A stretch of 29,366 nt of DNA, from contig JBCCYM010000014.1 in NCBI GenBank assembly GCA_039190005.1, positions 1 through 29,366 on the forward strand, given 5' to 3'. The notes beneath the pieces were generated by a model. That model did not search any database. It saw only the letters and a list, made by a program, of their open reading frames with translations, and was not told where the DNA came from. The DNA comes from JBCCYM01 sp039190005. Its GTDB lineage: Bacteria; Pseudomonadota; Gammaproteobacteria; UBA12402. This document shows, in pieces, positions 1-8,840 of the stretch. A program made the translations under genes and the position numbers. The first letter of the stretch is position 1; each line of letters opens with the position of its first letter.

Positions 1-16
1 AATTGTAGAATTAACT

Positions 17-937
17 ATGAATGAAATACGAACATTAAATTTTAACTTACTTAAAAGCTTAAACGCGCTGCTGACTTACAAAAGTGTGGCTAAAGCCGCT
101 GAGGATCAATACGTGACCCCCCCGGCAATGAGCTTACATTTAAAGCGGTTAAGAGAAATCTTAAATGATGATATTTTAATTCGCGGCCAAGCCGGCACCA
201 TGTCATTGACTGAAAAAGCCAACTATCTCATTCCTGAAGTACAAAAAGTATTATTAGCCATTACTGATATTTTTGAAACAGAAAAAGACTTTGATCTGAA
301 AAAGGTAACGGCTGAAATTAATATCGGCATGTCTTCATATACCGCCTCAATTGTGGTACCGCCATTGCTTCGTCTGATAAAATCAAAAGCGCCAGGTTTA
401 AAACTGGTAGTAAAAAATCTACTGGAGATCACAACACCGACTATTTTCACTAATAGAGAAATTGATATCGCGCTAAACTATTTTGAGATTGATATGAATA
501 ATATTTACCGTAAATTACTGTTTTCCGATCAATCTATTTTAATTGCCTCGCCAAAACATAAAGTTTGGAAGCACTATAATGGTTCATTCGAAGATATTAA
601 GGATTGTAATGTGATTGTATTCACTCAGAAAGAAAGAATAATCGCCCATCCCAAATTAGTGCATGGTGAAAAGAAATTATCTAAAACGTGTAAGGTCAAT
701 CTTATTGTTTCTGATTTATTGGTGGCTATACAAGCGGCCGCCGAAAGTGACGCCGTGACAGTCACGCCAAGACGATTTGCCGAACCATTGTTAAAACAGT
801 ATGGACTTATCGCCAAAGCATTAAATTTCCCCAAATTTCCCAGTATTTATTTATATTGGCATAAAGTGACGCATCGTGATCCGATTCATCAATGGCTTAG
901 AATGGAATTGTTGAATTTATTTAAAACAGTGTCTTGA
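17..937 (+). CDS. LysR-type transcriptional regulator
   Basis: This is a 306-residue protein of the usual LysR-family length. The N-terminal winged helix-turn-helix lies at about residues 7-65; KSVAKAAEDQYVTPPAMSL is the recognition-helix region, followed by the linker helix. The remainder, from about residue 95, has the two-lobed periplasmic-binding-protein fold used to sense a small effector (SSYTASIVVPPLLRL begins the domain). LysR proteins bind DNA as tetramers and often regulate a divergent neighbour. Here the upstream side is cut by the window edge and the downstream RND operon is convergent, so the target is not evident. The ATG at 17 is preceded by only a weak ribosome-binding site. 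The family call is firm; the effector and regulon are unknown. Confidence 0.9.
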   Translation: MNEIRTLNFNLLKSLNALLTYKSVAKAAEDQYVTPPAMSLHLKRLREILNDDILIRGQAGTMSLTEKANYLIPEVQKVLLAITDIFETEKDFDLKKVTAEINIGMSSYTASIVVPPLLRLIKSKAPGLKLVVKNLLEITTPTIFTNREIDIALNYFEIDMNNIYRKLLFSDQSILIASPKHKVWKHYNGSFEDIKDCNVIVFTQKERIIAHPKLVHGEKKLSKTCKVNLIVSDLLVAIQAAAESDAVTVTPRRFAEPLLKQYGLIAKALNFPKFPSIYLYWHKVTHRDPIHQWLRMELLNLFKTVS

Positions 938-991
938 ATTATAAATGTTCTGTTATGCCAGTTTTCTCTTCTGTTATTTCCACACAGGCGA

Positions 992-1128
992 TCCCTGAGC
1001 CTGCTTGCCCTGAGCTTTGTCGAAGGGTCGAAGGGCGTAATGAGCTTGCTGAGCGCATTGTTTGGCTTCGACAAGCTCAGCCATCTTCTATGTGCATTGG
1101 TCCCTGAGCTTGTCGAAGGGTCGAAGGG
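992..1128. repeat. Interspersed repeat block 1 (CTTCGACAAGCTCAG family)
   Basis: This block fills most of the LysR-efflux spacer (938-1135). It contains CTGAGCTTGTCGAAG-type arms in both orientations and reads as the reverse complement of part of the block at 5351-5754. It includes the shared inner segment that reads GCCAAACAATGCGCTCAG on the other strand. It ends 8 bases before the stop codon of the RND permease. Short open frames here (for example 889-1074, minus) are repeat-derived and match frames at 5526-5747, so I do not call them genes. The element resembles REP/BIME-type non-coding mobile repeats; the family is not identified. Confidence 0.85.
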
Positions 1129-1135
1129 TGATGAA

Positions 1136-4100
1136 TTAAAAACGTCGTTTAATATTCTGAATTAAAACATAGGCCATCGGCACGACAATTAATGAAATCA
1201 ATGTGCCAAATAATAATCCACCGACAATCACCCAACCAATTTGATGGCGATTCTCACTTCCAGGACCAAAAGCCAAAGCCAGTGGTAAGGCGCCGAGCAC
1301 CATAGCGCTGGTCGTCATCAATATGGGACGCAATCGTAATGAAGCGCCTTCCATAATCGCTTCTAAAACTGTTTTACCTTCCGCCAGTTTTTGATTGGCA
1401 AATTCTGTAATTAAAATACCATGCTTGGCAATTAAACCGATCAGTGTTACCAATCCTATTTCACTGTAAAGATTTAAACTATTGCCAGTGAGTTTGAGGG
1501 CAAATAAGGCGCCAAACGCGGCAAAGGGAACACAAGTTAAAATAATTAAAGGATCAATAAAACTTTCAAATTGCGCGACCAGAATAAGATAAATAAACAC
1601 CAAGGCTAGGATAAATATCCAAACCATGGTATTGCTTGATTCAAGATATTGTTCGGCGCTGCCGGAAAAAGAGATTTTGGTATCCGCCGGTAAAATTTGC
1701 TTGGCAATGGTTTGCAGAGTGTGAATGGCTGACCCCATTGAAAAGCCAGGCGCGAGTTTGGCAGTTAAGGTGTCAGAGCGTAGTCGATTGTAGTGGGTAA
1801 GACTGGGTGGCGCGTTTGTTATATTGGTGCTGATGAGGCTTTGTAAGGGAATCATTTGATGTTTGTTACTATGCACATACAGTTGATCTAGAATATCACT
1901 GGTTTTTAAGTCCTGATCTGACAATTGCATAATCACATCAAAACTTTGGTTACCAAATTCATATTTACCCACCTGTTTACCGCCAAGCATGGTTTCCAGT
2001 GTATCTGTTACCGCGGATATCGGCACATTCAAATCAGCGACTAAATCGCGATTAACCTCAATATTAAGCTGTCGGGTATTCCATTTCAATGCCGTATCAG
2101 GATTGATGAAACGCTGATCTTTCTTAACAGCAGTTACTAAATCATGCATTATTTGGTGTAAGCGCAAATAAGAACTGGATGTCATCACATTCATTTGAAT
2201 GCTGCCTGGTTGAGAAGATGGCAGATACCAGGTAAGCGGTGGCGGCGCGACGCTTATAGTAGCTGTTGTGCCGGGAATATTATCCAACTCATTTTGTAAT
2301 CGCTGAGCAATTTTATGACTGTTTTTAATCTGATCAGGTTTTAATGATGTCATTGAGTAAAAAAATTGGCGATTCCAATTTTGCATAATGTATTGCTGCA
2401 CTTCCGGTGTATGATTGAGTGTTGATTCAAATTTTGGAATAAAGGAATGTATCTTAGCGTAACTATCTTGTGGCGCGGTTTTGACAAACACGTTAATTAT
2501 GGGCATGTTCATTGGCGGTGCTAATTCTTTAGACAAACTGAAAAATGTCAGCACACCTATGGCGATTAACGCGACAATAACCGTCAACACGCGTAATGCT
2601 CTTTTCAGCAAATAATGGAGTATCTGACGATAAGCGATCTGTAGATGGTTAAATAATTTTTCCAGCCATTGATGGTAACGATTTTGGGTTGTTGTTTTTA
2701 ACATAGTTGCGCACATCATGGGTGACAGTGTTAAGGCGACAAAACCGGAAATAAGTACGGCACCCAATAAAGTAAAGGCGAATTCTTTGAAAAATGTGCC
2801 GGATATACCACTGGAAAAACCAACTGGCGCGTAGACGCCGGCTAAGGTAATGGTCATGGCGACAATAGCAAAGGCGATTTGTTTTGAACCTTTAAACGCG
2901 GCTTGTAAAGGCGCGATACCTTTTTCGGTAAAGCGGGCGATATTTTCTAACATGACTATCGCGTCATCAACAACCAGACCAATCGCCAAGACCAGAGCTA
3001 ACAAGGTAATGCTATTAATACTATACCCGAGAAAATAAATCACCGCGAAGCTGCCAATCAGACAAATAGGCACAGTAACAATCGGGATGATTGCCGCGCG
3101 TATACTGCCTAAGAACAAGCCAATAACCAATACCACAAGGATAAACGCTTCAAAAATCGCTTCAAAAACACTATGTAAAGCGGCTTTGGTGAAATCTGAT
3201 TGATTATATACAATATTTTGTGTCATGCCGTCAGGCAAACCTGCTGCGATTTTATGGGCAAGTTTAAGTGCCAAATCAGTCATCTGCAGATTATTGGCGC
3301 CAGCTTCGGGAATTAAACCAATGGCCACGCCCTGTTTGCCATTTATTGAAAAATATCGCATCTCGGTATCAGTGGTACGATGTTCAGTGCCGACTTCTAT
3401 CCGGGCAACATCTTTTAAACGGACGACATGGTTATTCGTATCTTTAATAAGCAAATTGCCAAACTGAGCGGGGCGATGCAATTTTAAATCGGCGACCACC
3501 GTATAAGCCAGTTCCTTGCCTTTAATCGTCCCGGTGGGAACAGCGATATTCTGATGTTGTAATACCTGAGTAATATCACTTACCGTAACACCGCGCGCGG
3601 CCATTTCTGTTGGATTCAACCAAATACGTAAAGCGTAATAATGGCTGCTCCAAAGCTTTACTTTCGCGACACCTGATGACGCCTGGAATTGTGGCACAAT
3701 AAATTGCCGCACATAATTGGTTAAAGCCCCAATTGATTTATTGTCATCGGCATAAGAGAAAAATAAAATCGGCTGCGTGTTGGCATCAAGTTTAGAAACA
3801 ACTGGCATTTTAGTGCCTGGCGGTAACTGATCTACCACCTTGGCGATATTTGCCCGAATATCGGCTGTGGCGCTATTTATGCCTGTCTTAGGCAGAAATG
3901 TTAACATGATCTGACTATTACCATTAATACTGGTTGAGGTCATGAATTTGAGTCCAGATAAGCCTGACATGGCGTCTTCTAAAAGATTGGTGACTTGACT
4001 TTCTACAATTTGACTGGAGGCGCCGGGATAGTCAGTGCTGACGGTGATAATCGGTACCGTGATTTTGGGTAGATAACGCACCGATAATTTCTGATAACAA

Positions 4101-4180
4101 ATCAGACCAATCGCGATAATCAGTAAACTGAGTACAGTTGTAAACGCGGGGCGCTTAATACAGAAATTACATAGCTTCAT
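1136..4180 (-). CDS. RND (HAE1-type) efflux pump inner-membrane permease
   Basis: This 1014-residue protein is in the normal length range for AcrB/MexB-type proton-driven efflux permeases. A first transmembrane helix (about 11-30) is followed by a large periplasmic porter domain. A cluster of helices from about residue 340 carries GLVVDDAIVMLEN, whose Asp pair at residues 405-406 is the proton-relay pair of the family. A second porter domain follows, then the C-terminal helices with GLIAKHGILITEF (the conserved relay Lys). The start codon overlaps the adaptor stop codon by 4 nt, so translation is probably coupled. The adaptor precedes it and no outer-membrane channel gene is present, so it probably recruits a TolC-like partner encoded elsewhere. 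The substrate is unknown. The stop lies next to repeat block 1. Confidence 0.95.
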   Translation of the reverse strand: MKLCNFCIKRPAFTTVLSLLIIAIGLICYQKLSVRYLPKITVPIITVSTDYPGASSQIVESQVTNLLEDAMSGLSGLKFMTSTSINGNSQIMLTFLPKTGINSATADIRANIAKVVDQLPPGTKMPVVSKLDANTQPILFFSYADDNKSIGALTNYVRQFIVPQFQASSGVAKVKLWSSHYYALRIWLNPTEMAARGVTVSDITQVLQHQNIAVPTGTIKGKELAYTVVADLKLHRPAQFGNLLIKDTNNHVVRLKDVARIEVGTEHRTTDTEMRYFSINGKQGVAIGLIPEAGANNLQMTDLALKLAHKIAAGLPDGMTQNIVYNQSDFTKAALHSVFEAIFEAFILVVLVIGLFLGSIRAAIIPIVTVPICLIGSFAVIYFLGYSINSITLLALVLAIGLVVDDAIVMLENIARFTEKGIAPLQAAFKGSKQIAFAIVAMTITLAGVYAPVGFSSGISGTFFKEFAFTLLGAVLISGFVALTLSPMMCATMLKTTTQNRYHQWLEKLFNHLQIAYRQILHYLLKRALRVLTVIVALIAIGVLTFFSLSKELAPPMNMPIINVFVKTAPQDSYAKIHSFIPKFESTLNHTPEVQQYIMQNWNRQFFYSMTSLKPDQIKNSHKIAQRLQNELDNIPGTTATISVAPPPLTWYLPSSQPGSIQMNVMTSSSYLRLHQIMHDLVTAVKKDQRFINPDTALKWNTRQLNIEVNRDLVADLNVPISAVTDTLETMLGGKQVGKYEFGNQSFDVIMQLSDQDLKTSDILDQLYVHSNKHQMIPLQSLISTNITNAPPSLTHYNRLRSDTLTAKLAPGFSMGSAIHTLQTIAKQILPADTKISFSGSAEQYLESSNTMVWIFILALVFIYLILVAQFESFIDPLIILTCVPFAAFGALFALKLTGNSLNLYSEIGLVTLIGLIAKHGILITEFANQKLAEGKTVLEAIMEGASLRLRPILMTTSAMVLGALPLALAFGPGSENRHQIGWVIVGGLLFGTLISLIVVPMAYVLIQNIKRRF

Positions 4181-5217
4181 GTTGATGCCGTGATGTTGAC
4201 TGGTTTACCATCTGATAATTTTTCCTGACCCAGTGTTACTACCGTATCACCTGCCTGTAAGCCTTTGCTTACCACAATTTGATCACCAAAGGTTTGACCG
4301 GTGGTAATTGCTTTTCGATAAGCTTTACCATTTTTAACAATAAAAACATCTTCGCCTTCAACTGTTGGAATCAGTGCTTCCTGCGGGATTAAAATCGCGT
4401 TTTTGTCCATGCCAATCTGCAACTGGATGTGCACAAAAAGTCCTGGCGCGAGTTTAAGATCCTTGTTGGGAATTTGCGCCCAAACCATCACGGTACGGGT
4501 TTGATTATCAATACTGGGGGCGATATAAGTCACTTTTCCATTAAAAAACTGCTTGGGAAATGTTGTTGATGTTATTTTAACCCGTTGACCCAATTTAATT
4601 GTATTTAAATAATGTTGCAGCACGCTGAATCGTGCTGTCACTGAAGATTTGTCAATTAACTTAACCAAATCGGTACCTTCTTCAACAAATTGCCCGATAT
4701 TCACTTTGCTGGCGGCGATTGTGCCGGCAAATGGCGCTTGAATACGCATTTTCTCTAATTCAGTTTGCGCGACATTCAAATTAGCTTGCTTGCTTTTATA
4801 ATCCGCGGTCGCTTTGTCAAGCATTTCCTGGCTAACTGCGCTACCTTTGACCAAGGTTGAATATCGCTTATACGTGATTTCGCTGAGTGTTAACGCAGCT
4901 TGCATGGCGGCGACTTTTGCCTGATCCAGTTTATCATCAAGCTGGTACAGTAATTGGCCTTTTTTAACCTGATCGCCATTGGTAAACAGAATTTTATCAA
5001 CTAAGCCATCAACCTGTGTACTCACTTCAATTTCTCGATTGGCATAAAGTGATCCAATGCTTTTGATCACTTTTGGCACGTCTCGAGGTTGAATTTTAAC
5101 AACAGTCACATTTGTTGTTTTATTGTTTGTCTTATTATTTTTAGCCCAAACAGGCAGGGTTACAAATAAGATAAAAATATAAACAATATACCTTGATGGT
5201 GATTTGTTTTTTAGCAT
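4177..5217 (-). CDS. RND efflux periplasmic adaptor (membrane fusion protein)
   Basis: This 346-residue HlyD/AcrA-type adaptor bridges the inner-membrane permease and an outer-membrane channel. An N-terminal hydrophobic stretch (about 9-25, ending in a VWA-K signal-peptide-like site) precedes the mature domain. Then come the first lipoyl half (VDGLVDKILFTNGDQVKKGQ), a helical hairpin of about 75 residues (about 95-160), the second lipoyl half (IQAPFAGTIAASKVNIGQ), a beta-barrel and a membrane-proximal domain. The presence of the hairpin contrasts with the adaptor at 7950. It is the first gene of the operon: a TTGACA-16-TATGTT promoter lies just upstream, and the stop overlaps the permease start. 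No lipobox Cys is visible, so it is probably soluble or anchored by the uncleaved signal. Confidence 0.93.
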   Translation of the reverse strand: MLKNKSPSRYIVYIFILFVTLPVWAKNNKTNNKTTNVTVVKIQPRDVPKVIKSIGSLYANREIEVSTQVDGLVDKILFTNGDQVKKGQLLYQLDDKLDQAKVAAMQAALTLSEITYKRYSTLVKGSAVSQEMLDKATADYKSKQANLNVAQTELEKMRIQAPFAGTIAASKVNIGQFVEEGTDLVKLIDKSSVTARFSVLQHYLNTIKLGQRVKITSTTFPKQFFNGKVTYIAPSIDNQTRTVMVWAQIPNKDLKLAPGLFVHIQLQIGMDKNAILIPQEALIPTVEGEDVFIVKNGKAYRKAITTGQTFGDQIVVSKGLQAGDTVVTLGQEKLSDGKPVNITAST

Positions 5218-5264
5218 GTGCTTTTTCCCAACAAAAATTTTAATAGTAACAATGGTGCCATTTT

Positions 5265-5292
5265 AACATATTCTTTAGCCTTGTCTTGTCAA
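5265..5292 (-). promoter_or_regulatory. Candidate sigma70 promoter of the RND operon
   Basis: On the minus strand a perfect TTGACA (-35, 5287-5292) is followed after 16 bases by TATGTT (-10, 5265-5270). The adaptor ATG is at 5217, giving a leader of about 40 nt. A perfect dyad, AATGG-TG-CCATT (5251-5262), sits at the expected transcription start and could be an operator. The call rests on pattern only; no start site is proven. Confidence 0.6.
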
Positions 5293-5350
5293 AAATCAAT
5301 GGATTCTCTTTAACTTTAGAAGCGCAGTAGTCGGCAAGATGAGAGTGCGC

Positions 5351-5754
5351 CCCTTCGACCCTTCGACAAGCTCAGGGCAAGCAAGCTCAGGGAAGAAACC
5401 ACGTATAAGATGGCTGAGCTTGTCGAAGCCAAACAACACCCTCTAAAAACTTGCTATACCCTTTGTCCCTTCGACCCTTCGGCAAGCTCAGGACAAGCAA
5501 GCTCAGGGACCAACGCACATAGAAGATGGCTGAGCTTGTCGAAGCCAAACAACACCCTCCAAAAGCTTACTATACCCTTTATCCTTTCGACTCTTCGACA
5601 GGCTCAGGGCAAGCAAGCTCAGGGAACAAACCACGTATAAGATGGCTGAGCTTGTCGAAGCCAAACAATGCGCTCAGAAAACTCGTCACGCCCTTCGACC
5701 CTTCGACAAAGTTCAGGGCAAGCAGGCTCAGGGACCAACCCTCATAGAAGATGG
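5351..5754. repeat. Interspersed repeat block 2, four tandem units of about 116 bp
   Basis: Units begin at about 5351, 5467, 5583 and 5691 (spacings 116, 116 and 108). Each unit starts CCCTTCGACCCTTCGACA, continues through GCAAGCAAGCTCAGGGA and a variable stretch ending AAGATGG, then carries the inverted arm CTGAGCTTGTCGAAG, so each could fold into a long stem. The last unit stops at AAGATGG without its second arm. Frames predicted here (5410-5640, 5526-5747 and others) are low-complexity translations of the repeat and are not genes. The block fills most of the 738-base gap between the efflux operon and tkt; the rest of that gap holds the two promoter regions. Confidence 0.9.
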
Positions 5755-5897
5755 TGGGTTCTCGCTTGGCGATCAACCGTGGTTTTAAGGTTTATATACT
5801 GGACTTACCACAAACTCATAAGTTACAATCAGCACTGTAGTTTGCGGTAGTTGCATTGTGATGATTTCTGAAAATCAATGAAACACCGCTTTTTGCG

Positions 5898-5917
5898 ATT
5901 CTCGCGGAAGCGGGAAT
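5898..5917. repeat. REP-like hairpin upstream of tkt
   Basis: ATTCTCGC-GGAA-GCGGGAAT forms an 8-bp stem with one G-T pair. Read on the minus strand with its flanks it resembles the common bacterial REP core CGTCATTCCCGCG...GCGGGAAT. It is a different repeat type from the CTTCGACAAGCTCAG blocks. It sits about 40 bases before the transketolase start and could lie in its 5' leader. A second copy of the same style is at 18527-18548. Confidence 0.5.
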
Positions 5918-5955
5918 AACGGTAATACACTAAAATTAAAAAAGAGAGTTATAAC

Positions 5956-7944
5956 ATGTTATCACGTCGTGAACTTGCTAATGCCATTCGGGCATTGAGT
6001 ATGGACGCTGTTGAAAAAGCGCAATCTGGTCATCCGGGCATGCCGATGGGGATGGCGGATATTGCCGAAGTATTATGGAATGATTTTTTGTCGCATAATC
6101 CTGATGATCCCGATTGGCTCAATCGTGATCGTTTTGTCTTATCCAATGGTCACGGCTCGATGTTAATTTATGCCTTACTGCATCTCAGCGGCTATGATCT
6201 TAGTCTTGATGACATCGAAAATTTTCGTCAGTTACATTCAAAAACACCGGGACATCCGGAAGTTGATGAAACACCCGGTGTTGAAACCACCACCGGTCCA
6301 TTAGGGCAGGGGCTTGCCAATGCTGTCGGCATGGCGATTGCTGAAAAAGCTTTAGCTCAACAATTTAATCGTGATGATTTTGATGTAATTAACCATTATA
6401 CCTATGTGTTTGCCGGTGATGGTTGTTTGATGGAAGGGGTTTCTCATGAAGCGGCTTCACTGGCTGGCGTATTACAGCTCGGCAAATTAATTGTATTTTG
6501 GGATGATAATGAAATTTCAATTGATGGTAAAATTACCACCTGGATGGAGTATGATCCGGCGACACGTTTTCAATCATATGGTTGGCAGGTAATCCGCGGT
6601 GTTGATGGCCATGATGCCGATTCAATTAGCCAAGCCATTACCCAGGCGCGTACTGAAAAACAAAAACCAACATTGATCTGCTGTCGCACGCGAATCGGCT
6701 ACGGCGCGCCGAATAAGCAGAATACTGCCAGCGCGCATGGCAGTCCTTTAGGCGCTGAGGAAATCGCTCTAGCACGCCAGAATTTAGCTTGGGAGTATCC
6801 ACCATTTGTAATACCGGAACCAATTTATCAAGCCTGGAACGCTAAAGCGAAAGGACAATCGCTACAAGCGGATTGGCAAACACGTTTTGATAACTATAAA
6901 CAACAACATCCACAATTAGCTGATGAATTAACTCGACGCATTAAAGGTGACTTGCCGGCCGATTTTAATCAAGGCGTCACTGACATGATAGCTGCCGCGA
7001 TCAAAGAAGAAAAACCGATTGCTACCCGTAAAATGAATACTAAAGTATTGGATAAATTTGGTCCGCTGTTGCCGGAACTACTGGGCGGTTCCGCTGATTT
7101 ATCCGGATCAAATAACACATTGTGGTCAGAGGTTAAACAGCTTACTGCTGATAATCCTGGCGGTAATTATATTCATTATGGTGTGCGAGAATTTGGTATG
7201 GCAGCCATTATGAATGGTATCGCTTTACATCATGGGTTTATCCCTTATGGCGGCACTTTTTTAGTGTTTGCCAGTTATTGCGCCAACGCTTTGCGCATGT
7301 CGGCGCTTATGAAACAGCGGGTAATTTATGTGTTTACTCATGATTCCATTGGTTTGGGTGAAGATGGTCCAACCCATCAGCCGGTGGAGCAGCTCTCGAT
7401 GTTGCGTGCCATCCCTAATTTTGATGTTTGGCGCCCCTGTGACGCGGTAGAATCAATTATTGCCTGGGAGATGGCAATTAAAAATCAACAGCGGCCATCG
7501 GCTTTATGTATGACACGCCAGAATTTACCTCAACAAGCACATGGTCAATCACAAATTGATACTATACGTCGTGGTGGATATGTACTCTATGAAACCACTC
7601 AACAACAGCCAGAAATCATTATTATGGCTAGCGGTTCAGAAGTGGAAATTGCCGTTGAAGCGGCAAAACGCAGTGATAAACATGTGCGTGTAGTATCCAT
7701 GCCTTGCGCTGATCTTTTCGCGCGACAAGATGCCGCTTATCGTGAATCAGTATTGCCATCGGCGGTGCAACATCGCGTTGCCATAGAAGCGGCTGCCGGT
7801 GATTTTTGGTATAAATATGTTGGTTTGCATGGTAAGGTGATTGCTTTAGATCGTTTTGGTTTATCCGCGCCTTATCAGCAGATTTATCAGGAATTAGGGA
7901 TAACAGTAGAAAATGTATTAGTGGCAATGACTGATTTTAATTGA
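5956..7944 (+). CDS. tkt: Transketolase
   Basis: Transketolase transfers two-carbon ketol units between sugar phosphates in the non-oxidative pentose phosphate pathway, in the cytoplasm, with thiamine diphosphate and Mg. The 662-residue length is standard. The N-terminal thiamine-binding domain shows GHPGMPMGMADIAEVLW (residues 26-42), GPLGQGLANAVG (about 114-125) and the GDG metal/TPP motif with GDGCLMEGVSHE (154-165). The central pyrimidine-binding domain carries YGVREFGMAAIMNGI with the catalytic Glu at about 411, and the C-terminal domain follows. The ATG at 5956 is preceded by AAGAGAG, a plausible ribosome-binding site. The stop lies within a few bases of the macA-like start, so the three downstream genes may be read together, although a functional link between the pentose pathway and the ABC exporter is not obvious. 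Confidence 0.97.
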   Translation: MLSRRELANAIRALSMDAVEKAQSGHPGMPMGMADIAEVLWNDFLSHNPDDPDWLNRDRFVLSNGHGSMLIYALLHLSGYDLSLDDIENFRQLHSKTPGHPEVDETPGVETTTGPLGQGLANAVGMAIAEKALAQQFNRDDFDVINHYTYVFAGDGCLMEGVSHEAASLAGVLQLGKLIVFWDDNEISIDGKITTWMEYDPATRFQSYGWQVIRGVDGHDADSISQAITQARTEKQKPTLICCRTRIGYGAPNKQNTASAHGSPLGAEEIALARQNLAWEYPPFVIPEPIYQAWNAKAKGQSLQADWQTRFDNYKQQHPQLADELTRRIKGDLPADFNQGVTDMIAAAIKEEKPIATRKMNTKVLDKFGPLLPELLGGSADLSGSNNTLWSEVKQLTADNPGGNYIHYGVREFGMAAIMNGIALHHGFIPYGGTFLVFASYCANALRMSALMKQRVIYVFTHDSIGLGEDGPTHQPVEQLSMLRAIPNFDVWRPCDAVESIIAWEMAIKNQQRPSALCMTRQNLPQQAHGQSQIDTIRRGGYVLYETTQQQPEIIIMASGSEVEIAVEAAKRSDKHVRVVSMPCADLFARQDAAYRESVLPSAVQHRVAIEAAAGDFWYKYVGLHGKVIALDRFGLSAPYQQIYQELGITVENVLVAMTDFN

Positions 7945-7949
7945 TTATT

Positions 7950-8840
7950 ATGCGTTCGTTTTTTAAATTTTTTAGTGTTTTATGCCTTATTGTTATTATC
8001 GCGGTTGCCGCTTTTGTTTATATAAAATATTGGCGTAGTCAACACAATACAGTAAACAATAATTTATATACGGTGGCTTATGGTAATATTTCTGAGACAG
8101 TCTCAGCGTCCGGCACAGTGGCGCCACAACGGGAGGCGGTTATCAACGCTTTTTATGATGGCTATGTCAAAAAAATCTATGTTAAAACCGGACAACATGT
8201 CAAAGCCGGTGATCCCTTAGTCAGTGTGGTAGAATCTTTACAGGCTGGACAGCAAGTTTTTCCAATGATCGCGCCTTATGCCGGACAGGTGATGATTATC
8301 AATAAAAATGAAGGTGAAGATGTGCTCAAAACAACAACTAGTGACGCAACTAACACCGATTACATTATGAAAATAGCTGATCTCAGCCATTACTACGTTG
8401 ACGCTAAAGTGCCGGAAATGAATATCGCTCAGATTAAAAAAGGTCAGCAAGTGACAATTAAAGTGATTTCAATTGCCAATAAAACGTACAAAGGCGTCGT
8501 GGATATTATTGCCAGCGCGCCAATGCCACAGCAGAATTCTTTTGCCAGTCAGCAAGTGCTTTATCCGGTACATATTAGAATTGAAAATCCTGATCATGCC
8601 TTACGTATCGGCATGTCAGCGGTGGCTGATATCGCCATTAGCCATAAAAATCATGTCTTACTTCTGCCACATGATTTTTTACATGAACACCATAACAGTT
8701 ATTATGTCGTACTCAAGGATGGTAAAACCGTTCCAGTAACAACCGGGTTACAGAATAGCAGTGAGGTTGAAATCACTAAAGGACTAACTGCCGGTCAGCA
8801 AGTGCGACGGATTAATTTTTTTAATGCCGCGGCCGATTAA
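7950..8840 (+). CDS. MacA-like periplasmic adaptor lacking the alpha-helical hairpin
   Basis: This HlyD-family adaptor works with the ABC protein that follows; the two genes overlap by one base (TAATG). I start it at the ATG at 7950 (296 aa); a TTG at 7941 that overlaps the tkt stop would add three residues. A membrane anchor lies at about residues 5-25. The two lipoyl halves follow each other almost directly (VKKIYVKTGQHVKAGDPLVS, then about 15 residues, then MIAPYAGQVMIINKNEG), so the long coiled-coil hairpin that touches TolC in MacA and AcrA is absent. That explains the short length compared with about 370 in E. coli MacA. A beta-barrel and membrane-proximal domain follow. It probably acts at the inner membrane, possibly without a TolC duct. 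The substrate is unknown. Confidence 0.85.
   Translation: MRSFFKFFSVLCLIVIIAVAAFVYIKYWRSQHNTVNNNLYTVAYGNISETVSASGTVAPQREAVINAFYDGYVKKIYVKTGQHVKAGDPLVSVVESLQAGQQVFPMIAPYAGQVMIINKNEGEDVLKTTTSDATNTDYIMKIADLSHYYVDAKVPEMNIAQIKKGQQVTIKVISIANKTYKGVVDIIASAPMPQQNSFASQQVLYPVHIRIENPDHALRIGMSAVADIAISHKNHVLLLPHDFLHEHHNSYYVVLKDGKTVPVTTGLQNSSEVEITKGLTAGQQVRRINFFNAAAD

Noticed and set aside
889..1074. Minus-strand 61-codon frame at the end of the LysR gene
   Set aside because: It is derived from repeat block 1, and its peptide matches the frame in block 2 (5526-5747).
5410..5747. Overlapping plus-strand frames of 73-76 codons rich in Ser, Gln and Ala
   Set aside because: They are translations of the 116-bp repeat units. 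The same peptides recur wherever the repeat occurs, and no ribosome-binding site is present.
5351..5754. Regular repeat spacing suggested a CRISPR array
   Set aside because: Units are 116 bp with internal dyads and the intervening sequences are themselves repeated, not unique spacers. No cas genes are present.
7941..7949. TTG start that would extend the MacA-like adaptor by three codons
   Set aside because: The ATG at 7950 is the more likely start. The extension adds only MII and no better ribosome-binding site.
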